A stretch of 64,000 bases of DNA from Anaspis maculata (lineage: Eukaryota > Arthropoda > Insecta > Coleoptera > Scraptiidae). The stretch's first letter is position 1, and every line of letters starts with the position of its first letter. The translations under genes were made by a program, and so were the position numbers. Where the stretch lies: assembly GCA_949128115.1 (NCBI GenBank), contig OX421962.1:60119787-60183786 (forward strand), given 5' to 3'. The notes beneath the pieces are model-generated. The model searched no databases and was not told the origin of the DNA. It worked only from the letters and a program-made list of their open reading frames with translations. Of the stretch, positions 46,788 to 56,798 are shown piece by piece.

Positions 46788-48512
46788 TAGTCGGGACGTT
46801 AAGGGCAAAAAATCGGGGGTCACTTTTATACCAAGCATTGAAACTTTGCATGCCTGTTACTGGAACCAATCTGGATGTGGGGACATCGGCGCAAATCGTG
46901 CAGACACTTTATACAGGGTGAAGTAGAAAAAATTGGTTGGAAAATCGTAAATCTTGAACCATAACCGATGGACGTATGTAAATCAGGATATTGATGACGA
47001 ATTTCATGCTCATGAAGAGGCTGCAAACAGTTTTGAAATATGATGAGGTGTTTCCGAAATAGGCTGGAAAAAGTGAAACTTCTTAATTGTTTATCTTTTT
47101 CCAATAAATCAGTTATGTTTTTGGAGATATCGAGCTGCAACTTGCTATTCCGCCAAACAATCATGTTCTTGATGAAACGCGATGTGGGGACATCAATAAA
47201 GCCTGCTAGATTAAATATCAAGATCTTCAACTTTTTTTCCCATCGAGAGCGCCATCTTCAAATTGCCCTTCGTGGAATTGTTGAAAAAACAACAAGTGAC
47301 GACTTTGTTGGACACACACGGTCGTTTTATATTGAAAAACCAGGTCCTGAATTGCGCCAATAACCTCTTCGCCGAAGAAACGTTATCAAGTTCGTTTTTC
47401 TTGATTTCTCTTCACTTACGTGACAGTCGTGACCAAATGGAACTTTGGATCGATGAGATGTTTGCGATATTATAATCCACATTATTTTATGAAGCCAGTC
47501 ACCAAATTTCATCATCATCAGCCAAGTGGAGTTCTTTTGGCAAACAGGTGAACAAAAACTGTGCTCCGATTTTTGTAAAAAATGCAAAAACGGTAGTGTC
47601 ACGTTATCGCCTCAAACCCGATTGAAGAAAATCTGTTACCAAAAATGCCACCAATTGATACTGGGAGAGTTCGGAAAAATGTGCTCTGTAGTTTGAAGCT
47701 AAACCGAAATGTATTGTTCCATCCTAGTTCTGCAGGAGCGATGTCAAAAATATTGCTACAGCTCATATTTGACACGTTTTTTGTTGAATATGGCCAGAAA
47801 TGCTTCAAAGAGAAGCTGTATCAACATTTTTGACGTCCCTCCTGCAGAACCAGGATGGAACAATCCATTTCGGTTTGGCTTCAAACTACAGAACACAAGA
47901 AAAACGAACTTGATAACGTTTCTTCGGCGAAGAGGTCATTGGCGAAATTCAGGACCTGGTTTTTCATTATAAAACGATCGTGTGTGTCCAACAAAGTCGT
48001 CACTTGTTTTTTCAACAATTCCACGAAGGGCAATTTGAAGATGGCGCTCTCGATGGGAAAAAATTTGAAGATCTTAGTATTTAATCTAGCAGACTTGATC
48101 GATGTCCCCATATCGCGTTTCATCAAGAACTTGATTTTTAGGCGAAATATCAAGTTGCAGTTTGATATCTCCAAAAACAACTGATTCATTGGAAAAAGAA
48201 AAAAAATTAAGAAGTTTCACTTTTTCCAGCGTATTTCGGAAACGCCTCAACGTATTTCAAAACTGTTTGCACCCTCTCTATTAGCATGAAATCCGTCATC
48301 AATATCCTGACTAACATATGTCCATCGGTTATGGTTCAAGATTTACGATTTTTCAACAATTTTTTTCTACTTCACCCTGTATAAAGTGTCTGCTCGATTT
48401 GCGCCGATGTCCCCACATCCAGATTGGTCCAGGGTGGTCTCAGTAACAGGCATGCAAAGTTGCAATGCTTGGTATAAAAGTGCAAGGTATTTCTCACTAT
48501 CGTCCGGACTAG
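46788..48512. mobile_element. Foldback element, 1.72 kb
   Basis: TAGTCGGGACG at the left pairs with CGTCCGGACTA at the right. Long arms pair throughout, for example ACTTTATACAGGGTGAAGT with ACTTCACCCTGTATAAAGT, GATGTGGGGACATCGG with its mate, and AAGAGGTTATTGGCG-type blocks. It encloses an internal CAGGGTGAAG boundary (46914 and mate), suggesting nesting. No domain in any frame. Confidence 0.82.
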
Positions 48513-48537
48513 TAGTTACTATTATTTGTAAAAATAC

Positions 48538-48978
48538 AATACAGGCTGTCTCAAAACTCGCGCCCCAGAGAACACTTACATGTGCCGACGACAATAGGTT
48601 TCCAGTAAACGAAAGAAATTTTTTTTTTGCTGCTTGCATAAAGGAGTCTTTTGAATCCACCAATCCCGGAGGGTCAATTCGAGGTAAATTTGCAAAATTT
48701 AACTGGTTGCTAAGTTTCGAAAGTAATACCAGATGCCTGTCATTTTGAAATAAATGTTTGGCTCATTGTAATTTAATGAAAACCTAGCAACTTAACATTG
48801 AGGTAACACACGTCAAAGGTGCAGGTCTCTGATTGGTTAATTTAACTTTGTCTTTTCTCGAATACCATTTGCGGTAGATTTTTTTGCCTCGGTAATCTCG
48901 GTATATATTACACATCCGACTGCCGTCTAGTTTTGCCTCATTTTCTCTGGGGCGTGAGTTTTGAGACACCTGTATATT
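48538..48978. mobile_element. Foldback element, CAGGCTGTCTCAAAAC ends, 0.44 kb
   Basis: ATACAGGCTGTCTCAAAACT pairs with AGTTTTGAGACACCTGTAT, and GCGCCCCAGAGAA with TTCTCTGGGGCG. The interior is non-coding. It lies about 10 bases from the next foldback. Confidence 0.82.
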
Positions 48979-49699
48979 GTAGATATACAGGGTGTCCCGT
49001 TTTTCAACGCTCACTATGGGTATCTCGGAAACGGTAAGAGATACAAAGTCGGTTAAATTACAAAAAAGTTGCGCAATTTTTTTTGTCTATCTCAAATATG
49101 TCAAGATATCCAAGATATCTTTGGTCATTTCTGAAATATCCCCAAAAAACTGAAAAATGCCGAATTCAAAAATTTCGAATCACTTCTTTATTATGACAGC
49201 TATCAATTTGAAAATTGGTATTCTGACATTTTTGAAGGTCCTTGATCGACTGACGGTCATAATTTTTTCCTACGCCCACTAGTTTTTGAGATATGACAGT
49301 TAACTTTATTTTTTCTTATGGACACCATATTATTTCTCCACCCCATAAAACTCACCTTTTCTTTCTCTTTACAAAGATATGAAACACTTGTAGCATTTTT
49401 GTCAAAATAACCTATAAAAATTGTAAAAACCATTTCTGGGGCGAAAAAATCTATTTACTGGTTCGGTTGCCATGCTCTCGTGACATATTAAAATGGCATT
49501 CGGTTGCCATGGTCGGTTGCTTTTGGAAAAAGTTGGGTTACATTCCGTTTATATGTATTTGATAATGATAATAAATGAAAATAAAACAAATACAAAACCA
49601 AGTATAACACAAAATAACATCGCAATAGCAATAAACAACAATAAACGGTCGAAGGCAGTTTGTGAGGGTTTCGGGTCACAGTTCCGAGAGCTTCGAGGT

Positions 49700-50615
49700 T
49701 GTGTCGGGGGTCCCGCAGGGATCTGTGCTGGGTCCCCTACTTTTCATCATTTTCATAAATGACATTGGGCTGAGCCTCAGGAGCTAGTTCCTCCTCTATG
49801 CTGACGATCTGAAGATCTTTTCACCTGTGAATTCGTCTGGGGACTGCTCTCGCCTTCAGGAGGACATCGATGCATTGGTGGGATGGTGCGCTGCGAACGG
49901 TCTTGACTTGAACGTGACGAAGTGCATGGTCATGTCCTTTTCGAGGTCCTCTGGACCCCTGGGGTTCCCATACAAGATTGGCGATCACATTCTGGCCAGA
50001 CCCAGTGTCATCAAAGACCTTGGCGTGTACTTCGACCCAAAGCTTTCTTTCTCAGAGCACATTGGTTACGTGCACAGGGCAGCCTACACTACACTGGGTT
50101 TCGTGACACGGAACTCCGGGGACTTTTCCAACATCGAGACATTGCAGCGTCTCTTTTCGTCCTTGGTTTTGCCACGGCTGGAGTATGCATCCGTCATCTG
50201 GTGCCCCTACCACGAGAAATATGTGTCCTTTCTGGAGGGTGTGCAGCGGCGTTTCCTGAAGCTGCTGGCCCTCAGGGTCGATGGAGTTTACCCTTGTGTT
50301 GGTTTCCCGCAGCAGTCGTTGCTGGCCAGATTTGGTTATCGGTCCTTGGAAAGCCGTAGAACGGTTGGCTACCTTATTTTCCTGCATAGGCTTGTTTCGG
50401 GTGCGGTAACCTCCCCCAGTGTTCTTTCAAGGATCTCCCTAAATGTTCCAAGACAGGGCCTAAGGCGGAGTGATGTTTTTTATGTGAGGCCCACACAAAA
50501 GCTCTTTTACTTCAATTCTCCAGTGAACCGCCTTGCTCTGACATACAATAGGTTCCAAGAGAAGTTCGACATTTTCAACTGCAGTGCGGCGGATGTCAGG
50601 CGAGTTTTTGATTGA
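49700..50615 (+). pseudogene. Non-LTR retrotransposon reverse-transcriptase fragment
   Basis: C-terminal half of a LINE reverse transcriptase, which copies element RNA into DNA at the target. The frame starts mid-domain with SGVPQGSVLGPLLFIIFIND (RT motif 4), has an in-frame TAG at 49785-49787, and then YADD at 49797-49808, the catalytic motif. A long open stretch (49827-50615) then gives the thumb region: HRAAYTTLGFVTRNS, LVLPRLEYASVIWCPYHEKY and GVQRRFLKLL, typical of Jockey/CR1-like LINEs. The endonuclease and the first RT motifs are absent (5' truncation), followed by an AATAAT tail near 50745-50772. Dead copy. Confidence 0.9.
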
Positions 50616-50781
50616 GATGCAATCGACGCATTGTTCTTGTCTGTGAGTGGTGTTGCGACGGATTTTCTTTTTTTCGTTCCGCGGTCACGCTATTATTGGA
50701 CTTGTTAGTCTGTCTCGAGGTCTGTCTGTTGCGTGCCTGTATATATAATAATAATCATAATAATAATAATAAACATTTATA

Positions 50782-50995
50782 ATTTACAATTACTCGAAAT
50801 GGTGTCTATTTTGCGAAGAACGCTCCAAGATCGCATTTATGGTTCATGACAGAACATCCCAAAGCAACCAAGAGCTGGAAGCAAGGAGATGCTGATGCGT
50901 TCCAGTCAATTAACCCGCACGATATCAGCGCAGCCGTTGAAAATATGGCTAAAAGACTTGCTAAAAGGCACACAACTCTGCACAGAGAAAAATGA
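50782..50995 (+). pseudogene. Coding-like fragment of unknown origin
   Basis: Directly after the LINE tail, an open frame reads VYFAKNAPRSHLWFMTEHPK through AKRLAKRHTTLHREK and ends TGA at 50993-50995. Its composition looks protein-coding, but no family is recognised and there is no start. A short inverted repeat (AATAAACATTTATAATTTAC and mate) flanks it at 50770 and near 51010. Confidence 0.35.
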
Positions 50996-51683
50996 ACTCC
51001 AATTCGAGCAATTGTAAATTATAAATGTTTATTGCTACTGCTATGTTATTTTGTGTTATACTTGGCTTTGTATTTGTATTTGTTTTATTGTTATTTATTA
51101 TCATTATCAAATACAAAAAAACGGAATGTAACTCAACTTTTCCCAAAATCAACAGACCATAGCAATCAAATGCCATTGTTTATATGCCACAAGAGCATGG
51201 CAACCGAAGCGGTAACTAGATTTTTTCGCCCCAGAAATGGTTTTTCCAATTTTTATAGGTTATTTTGACAAAAATGCTACAAGTGTTTCATATCTTTGTA
51301 AAGAGAAAGAAAAGGTGAGTTTTATGGGGTGGAGAAATAATATGGTGTCCATAAGAAAAAATGAAGTTGACTGTCATATCTCAAAACCTAGTAGGCGTAG
51401 GAAAAAATTATGACCGTCAGTCGATCAAGGACCTCCAAAAATGTCAGAATACCAATTTTCAAATTGATAGCTGTAATAATTAAGAAGTGATTTGAAATTT
51501 TCGAATTCGGCATTTTTCAGTTTTTTTGGGATATTTCAGAAATGACCAAAGATATCTTGGATATCTTGACATATTTGAGATAGTCATAAAATTGCGCAGC
51601 TTTTTTGTAATTTAACCGACTTTGTATCTCTCACCGTTTCCGAGATACCCATAGTGAGCGTTGAAAAACGGGACACCTGTATA

Positions 51684-52083
51684 GATATGAATTCAATAAT
51701 AATGTAAAATATTCTACAATTTCCAGTTTTCATCCCTTTTTTGTCTTCCAACTGTTATCCATTTTTGTTTGGCTCCTCATATGCACATGGTTCGATGCCC
51801 GGATGACGGCAAAAGCGATCTGAGCTGTCAACCAAAATCTTGAGTATTTTGAGGTCTTCCCTCAGACCTGTGGGAAGATCTACCTGTGGGAAATTGTAAA
51901 CAGAAATTTACCATTTTGATCTCTTTGGAATGCTGCAGGGAGATCGTACTATAGATAAGTTGAAAGTTTTTTGATAAAAAAAAACAAGTGTTGAAAAAAA
52001 TACCTCCCTGCAGATTTTGAAAGAGAGCTGAACGGTAAATTTCTGGACTGATTTCGCAACACCTTGTTACACCAGTATTTCTC
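51684..52083. other. Spacer between foldbacks, no gene
   Basis: No recognisable frame or boundary. Contains a repeated CTGTGGGAAGATC/CCTGTGGGAA motif near 51870. Confidence 0.4.
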
Positions 52084-53631
52084 TACAGGGTGGTCCATTC
52101 TAGCGTAATTATCCCATAGCGGTCTTACCGTTCAAGATAGAGAAAAAGATGTAAGAAAGAAGTTATATGGTTTGATGAGACCTATAACCTAAAATTATTT
52201 TCAGCTATACAGGTGTCCCATTTTGACGGGATCAACAAAACGTCAATTTTTTCAAATGAAACACCCTATATTTTTTTGCATTTTTGGATTCAGCTTTTTC
52301 AACTGTCTTATGCCTTTATTTTTGTTTTCCAATTGTGTGACAGTGCTACCAACTAAAAATTAAAAACTGAAAAAAATCGCATTTCCACAGTTATCTTGAA
52401 AAAATCGTAGCGGCCTTGCTTTCCAAAACTAAGAGATGAAACTTGACACGGTGATAGTCAAGTCAAAGACCAATATCCTAATGTCAAACAATTGCGATTT
52501 CTTGATACAGGGCGTTCACAAGAAAAAATCAAACTTTCCAATTTTCAAAGTCTCATAACTCATTTTTTTCAAATAGCATGCCCCTAATTTTATAACGTTA
52601 TCTGATAGCTTTTTTTATCCTCTTTCATTTTTACTAGGGGTACCCTACCCTTAAACTTCATTTTTTTCGAGATAATCGGAAATTTTCACAAAATTTGTGA
52701 TTTTTTAATTTATTTTCACAAATTGAGTTGGCCGTGATGAATGACAGACAAGCCAAATAGTACGCAACTCTCAGTTAGTCAGTCTGAACATTGTCGAACA
52801 AAGAAAAATGACTTTACGCGAGAGAAAATGATTGATATGATATTCTGGTAATAATCCCGATATCCAGGATCCCACTTTGTTTTTTTCTGCGTTGAAGCCA
52901 TTTTTTTTTTGTTCGTTAATATTCAGACTGACTAACTGAGAGTTGCGTACTATTTGACTTGTCTGTCATTCATCACGGCCAACTCAATTTGTGAAAAAAA
53001 ATAAAAAAATCACAAATTTTGTGAAAATTTCCGATTATCTCGAAAAAAATGAAGTTTAAGGGTAGGGTACCCCTAGTAAAAATTAAAGAGGATAAAAAAA
53101 GTTATCAGATAACGTTATAAAATTAGAGGCATGCTATTTGAAAAAAATGAGTTATGAGACTTTGAAAATTATAAAGTTTGATTTTTTTTTGTGAACGCCC
53201 TGTATCAAGAAATCGCAATTTTTTGACATTGGGATATTGGTCTGTGACTTGACTATCACCATGTCAAGTTTTATCTCTTAGTTTTGAAAAGCAAGGCCGC
53301 TACGATTTTTTCAAAATAACTGTGGAAATGCGATTTTTTTCAGTTTTCAATTTTTAGTTAGTAGCACTGCCAAATAATTTAAAAACAAAAATACAGGCAT
53401 AAGACAGTTGAAAAAGCTGAATCCGAAAATGCAAAAAAAATATAGGGTGTTCCATTTAAAAAAATTGACGTTTTGTTGATCCCGTCAAAATGGGACAGCC
53501 TGTATAGCTGAAAATAATTTAAGGTTATAGGTCTCATCAAACCATATAACTTCTTTTTTACATCTTTTTCTCTATCTTGAAGAGTAAGACCGCTATGGGA
53601 TAATTACGCTAGGATGGACCACCCTGTATAT
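52084..53631. mobile_element. Foldback element, CAGGGTGGTCCA ends, 1.55 kb
   Basis: CTACAGGGTGGTCCATTCTA pairs with AGGATGGACCACCCTGTA. The two arms, about 700 bp each, match closely, for example ATTATCCCATAGCGGTC and CCCTACCCTTAAACTTCATT with mates. An inner CAGGTGTCCCATTTTGACGG boundary near 52208 and its mate near 53500 suggests nested insertion. The gypsy element sits at its right tip. Confidence 0.9.
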
Positions 53632-54170
53632 TGTTACGACATCTCGCGTACGGGTTCGAATATAATTGAGACGATCGTTTGAAAACGCACACTGTTTATT
53701 TCTGCGTACTACTACAATAAATAACGCCAACAATTATTTACTTGGAATTATATCGCAGGTACTTCGCTTGTTTCGCACTTGTTACCACTTCGCATTCCAA
53801 TTCAATACTGCCCTGAGCTGCCGGCTGATGCCTTATATAAGGCCTCCGAATAGTTTTCCCGAACTTTCTGCAAATTCCATTCTGGCCTGGCAAATGCGGT
53901 TTCTAGACCATTCCTGAATAATCACACACGTTACCCGTGTAATTCTGACGGGCTCTGGAGCGGCGCCTCCCCCAAAATGAACATATCTTTCTCGATCGAG
54001 CATTAAAGTCTCCCTCCAGGAGAGACGGCGACTTCAGGAGGCGTTTCACATACACAAACGCTCTGTAATGCACCAGATCGCTCCAGACTTCTACACTACG
54101 ATCTAATGGATGGAAGGATCCAGAAAGATCCGAGTGTTTACCAATATGTAGAGGATTGCCGCTTGTAGCA
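53632..54170 (-). repeat. 3' LTR of the gypsy element
   Basis: 539 bp, starting TGTTACGAC. The inner end GCTTGTAGCA is a decayed form of CGCTCGTAACA. Contains TATATAAGG near 53833, a likely promoter box in inverted context shared with the other LTR. Confidence 0.9.
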
Positions 54171-54183
54171 CTGCCCCCCTCTT
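54171..54183 (-). promoter_or_regulatory. Polypurine tract of the gypsy element
   Basis: Next to the 3' LTR, the minus strand reads TAAGAGGGGGGCAG, a purine run expected to prime plus-strand synthesis. Confidence 0.6.
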
Positions 54184-54815
54184 AAGCCTGTTCGTCCCGA
54201 ATAGGCTCATCGTTACTCCCGGAGTAACGTGCAAGGCGGTCAAGGTGGAAAACTTTCATCTTGGTTCTCGGGACTCGCTGGATTCTGTACACGACGTCAT
54301 TGATCCTCTTGACTACCGTGTACAGTCCTTCCCACGACTGATGCAACTTCGGAGACCTTCCCTTCTTACGTTGAGGATTGTACAACCAGACCAGGTCACC
54401 TGCTTGAAATCCCGTGGAGTTCTCCTTCACATCGTAACGCGTCTTCAACTCTCCTCGGCTGCGAGTGCTTGGTCCTTTTCTGACCGCACAAACCTCGCAC
54501 TGGCGACACCATGTTTCCACGTCGTTTCGGTAGTTCACCCAATAGAACCATTCGCGCACCTTGGCCAACGTCTTGTTCACCCCAAGGTGCCCTCCAGTGC
54601 CGCCATCGTCCATTTACTTTAGGACCTCCTTCACTCTTTTCTTTGGAAGCACTAATTGAGCCATCTCTTTCCTCCCATCGGGACTCTCCCAGACTCTCTT
54701 CAGCAACCCGTTCTTTATTCTCAGAGAATTCCACTAAGCCCAAAGAGCCTCGAATTCGGGCCCTTCACCAGAGATCTCGGCCCACTCTGGTCGGTCCTGA
54801 CCAAGTTCCTTTCTT
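54182..54815 (-). pseudogene. Gypsy integrase with deleted catalytic core
   Basis: The first part (54815-54614) encodes the pre-zinc region ending LPKKRVKEVLK and TAA. The second (54613-54182) has the rest of the zinc-binding domain (GGHLGVNKTL, CRQCEVC), then jumps from SRGEL to KTRYDVKEN, GFQAGDLVWLYNPQRKKGRS and KMKVFHLDRLARYSG, the integrase C-terminal domain. The D,D,E catalytic core is absent, so it cannot catalyse strand transfer. Confidence 0.88.
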
Positions 54816-55253
54816 TCAGCAAGCAAACCGATGGCTGGGTCGATCCTCACGCTGCTCTTTCTTGAGCTCAGCCGTAGTCCAATTCCTTGAGGTTTCAAAG
54901 ACAAGTGCTTTAACCTCTACGTCTCCACTCTGCTGGTTCACCCTCTTGTCATGCCTGCAGTCCTCGTTGCGTGGTCTTCGAGAAAGACCATCCGTGTTGC
55001 CATTACCATGACTCCTTCCAGGACGATGTTGACTTCCTTGATCAGCAGCTCCCCGTTCCAGCATGAAACGGTCTACTTGACCTCCTCGATCAGCAGACCC
55101 CCGTTTCAGCATAGAACGGTCTGCTGAAGCGTATCGTCGCCTGCAGTCGCGTTGCAGATGTCCGTCCTTTCCACATTCAAAGCAACGTGGTCTCCCTCTT
55201 CTACGATAACTTTCCCTCGGTTGGTGACTTTCTATCTTCCACAGTCGAAGCAA
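54816..55253 (-). pseudogene. Zinc-knuckle region fused to the RNase H-integrase linker
   Basis: The minus-strand frame carries a clean CCHC nucleocapsid knuckle CFECGKDGHLQRDC, an Arg-rich spacer with imperfect repeats (MLKRGSADRG, MLERGAADQG), and then NTDGLSRRP and ALVFETSRNW. These last blocks belong to the end of RNase H and the linker before integrase in gypsy Pol. The protease and reverse transcriptase that should lie between have been removed at about 55010-55050. Confidence 0.85.
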
Positions 55254-56200
55254 CGCGGCCTTCCTCCAGCTCTTGGCTCGTCTTGGGATTTGTTCCGAGA
55301 CAGAGCGTTGAGGATTTCCCCATACATTTCCTCGATCGATTTCTCGGCAGTATGTGAACCTCCGGATTCCTCAACGCCCACCGCCTTGACTTGACGACTG
55401 CACAGATCTTTGGCTGCCTCAATGCAGATCGCCTGGGTCAGTGCGTCGCTGATGTCGACTGGGTTTTTGATCATCACCATCTCACGCACGTATTGAACTC
55501 GAATCCCATAGACGAAGGTATCTCTTATGAAGTCCGCCAAGAGGTGCGCTGGGTACATTGGGTACGCTAGAAGAGCCAGCCTTTGGACATCAGCTGCGAA
55601 TTCCTGTAGACTTTCTCCGCTTCTCTGCGTTCTTGCCGAAAAATTAGCGTGATGAACATGCCGTCCGCGATGATCCCCATAGCGGAGTTCCAGAACTTTG
55701 AGAAGCTTCTGTAAGTCCATCTGCTCGCTCTCCGGAACCGTCTGTAGCAGCTCCAACGCTGGACCTCACAAAGCAAGGATGAGTGCCTTAGCTTTATCTT
55801 CGTCATTCCATCCGTTCACCTCGGCAACAACGTCAAATTGCCTCTTGTAGGTCGTCCATGAGCTATGTCCATCGAAGTTTGGCAGTTTCACACGATGAAT
55901 ACCTGCCAAATCTGCCATCGGGGCCACCGTATTACTTACGGCGGTACTCTGGACACGTCGCTCTAGCTGCACCATGTTGGCCTCTATTGTGGCAATTTTT
56001 TCTGTCAGCTTCCTCACATTGCCGTCGAGGTATCGCGTGTATTGTTCCATAGCCGCCATCAGCTCTTTTAGTTGCTTCTTCTCTCTTTCTTTCTCTTCTT
56101 CGCGCTCCTTTTCCTGCTCTTCTAGAACATTCTTCAATTGCAGGACGAGAGCCGCAACGTCATCGGCTCCTCTCTTCGACATACTCCTTGTCTCCGGCAT
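55232..56200 (-). pseudogene. Gypsy gag gene with premature stop
   Basis: Encodes a gag-like capsid precursor. It begins MPETRSMSKRG at 56200, then a Glu/Lys-rich coiled coil (about residues 26-46), and the capsid motif VKLPNFDGHSSWTTYKRQFD. An in-frame TGA at 55766-55768 (a likely CGA codon changed) interrupts it. The same frame continues with LQKLLKVLELRYGD and SGESLQEFAADVQRLA (capsid C-terminal domain), reaching the first zinc knuckle start CFDCGR and another stop. Both breaks are seen directly. Confidence 0.88.
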
Positions 56201-56255
56201 TCACGAATCAATTCCGAACGTCCTGTAGTCGCAGGCCGAATTACTGTCAATTATA

Positions 56256-56273
56256 CCGCTTTCTGACACTAAA
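56256..56273 (-). promoter_or_regulatory. Primer-binding site of the gypsy element
   Basis: Immediately inside the 5' LTR, the minus strand reads TTTAGTGTCAGAAAGCGG, the position and general form of insect gypsy primer-binding sites (GTGTCAGAAG type). The priming tRNA was not determined. Confidence 0.45.
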
Positions 56274-56798
56274 TGTTACGATATCTCGCGCATGGGTTCG
56301 AATATAATTGAGACGATCGTTTGAAAACGCACACTGTTTATTTCTACGTACTACTACAATAAATAACGCCAACTATTATTTAGTTGAAATTATATCGCAG
56401 GTACTCCGCTTGTTTCGCACTTGTTACCACTTCGCATTCCAATTCAATACTGCCCTGAGCTGCCGGCTGACGCCTTATATAAGGCCTCCGAATAATGTTC
56501 CCGAAGTTTCTGTCTACTTCCAGCAAATTCCATCCTGGCCCGGCAAATGCGGTTTCTAGACCATTCCTGAATAATCACACACGTTACCCGTATAATTCTG
56601 CCGGGTTCTGGAGCGGCGCCTCCGCCAAAAAGAACAGATCTTTCTCGATCGAGCATTAAAGTCTCCTTTCAGTTTCACATACACGAACGCTCTGGAATGC
56701 ACCAGATCGCTCCAGACTTCTACACTGCGATCTAATGGATGGAAGGATCCAGAAAGATCGAGTGTTTACCAATATGTACGCGATCGCCGCTCGTAACA
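56274..56798 (-). repeat. 5' LTR of the gypsy element
   Basis: 525 bp, TGTTACGATAT...GCTCGTAACA. About 90 percent similar to the other LTR by eye. It lacks a segment near 54017-54045 of its partner and has an extra GTCTACTTCCAGC. Confidence 0.92.

Larger units (their letters stand above)
48988..51683. mobile_element. Foldback element carrying LINE and other sequence, 2.7 kb
   Basis: The left arm 48988-49636 and right arm 51028-51683 are inverted copies over about 650 bp: ACAGGGTGTCCCGTTTTTCA pairs with TGAAAAACGGGACACCTGT, and AAACCAAGTATAACACAAAA with its mate. The 1.4 kb between them holds a LINE reverse-transcriptase fragment with its AT-rich tail and a second coding-like piece. Confidence 0.88.
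53632..56798 (-). mobile_element. Internally deleted gypsy LTR retrotransposon, 3.17 kb
   Basis: LTRs at 53632-54170 and 56274-56798, ends TGTTACGA...TCGTAACA (the right LTR is intact), with a 4-bp target duplication ATAT at 53628-53631 and 56799-56802. Minus-strand order: gag (56200 down), zinc knuckles, then a junction into the RNase H-integrase linker and the integrase ends. Protease, reverse transcriptase, most of RNase H and the integrase catalytic core are missing. The LTRs differ by substitutions and indels of about 13 and 28 bases, so the copy is not new. It could move only with help from a full element. Confidence 0.93.
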
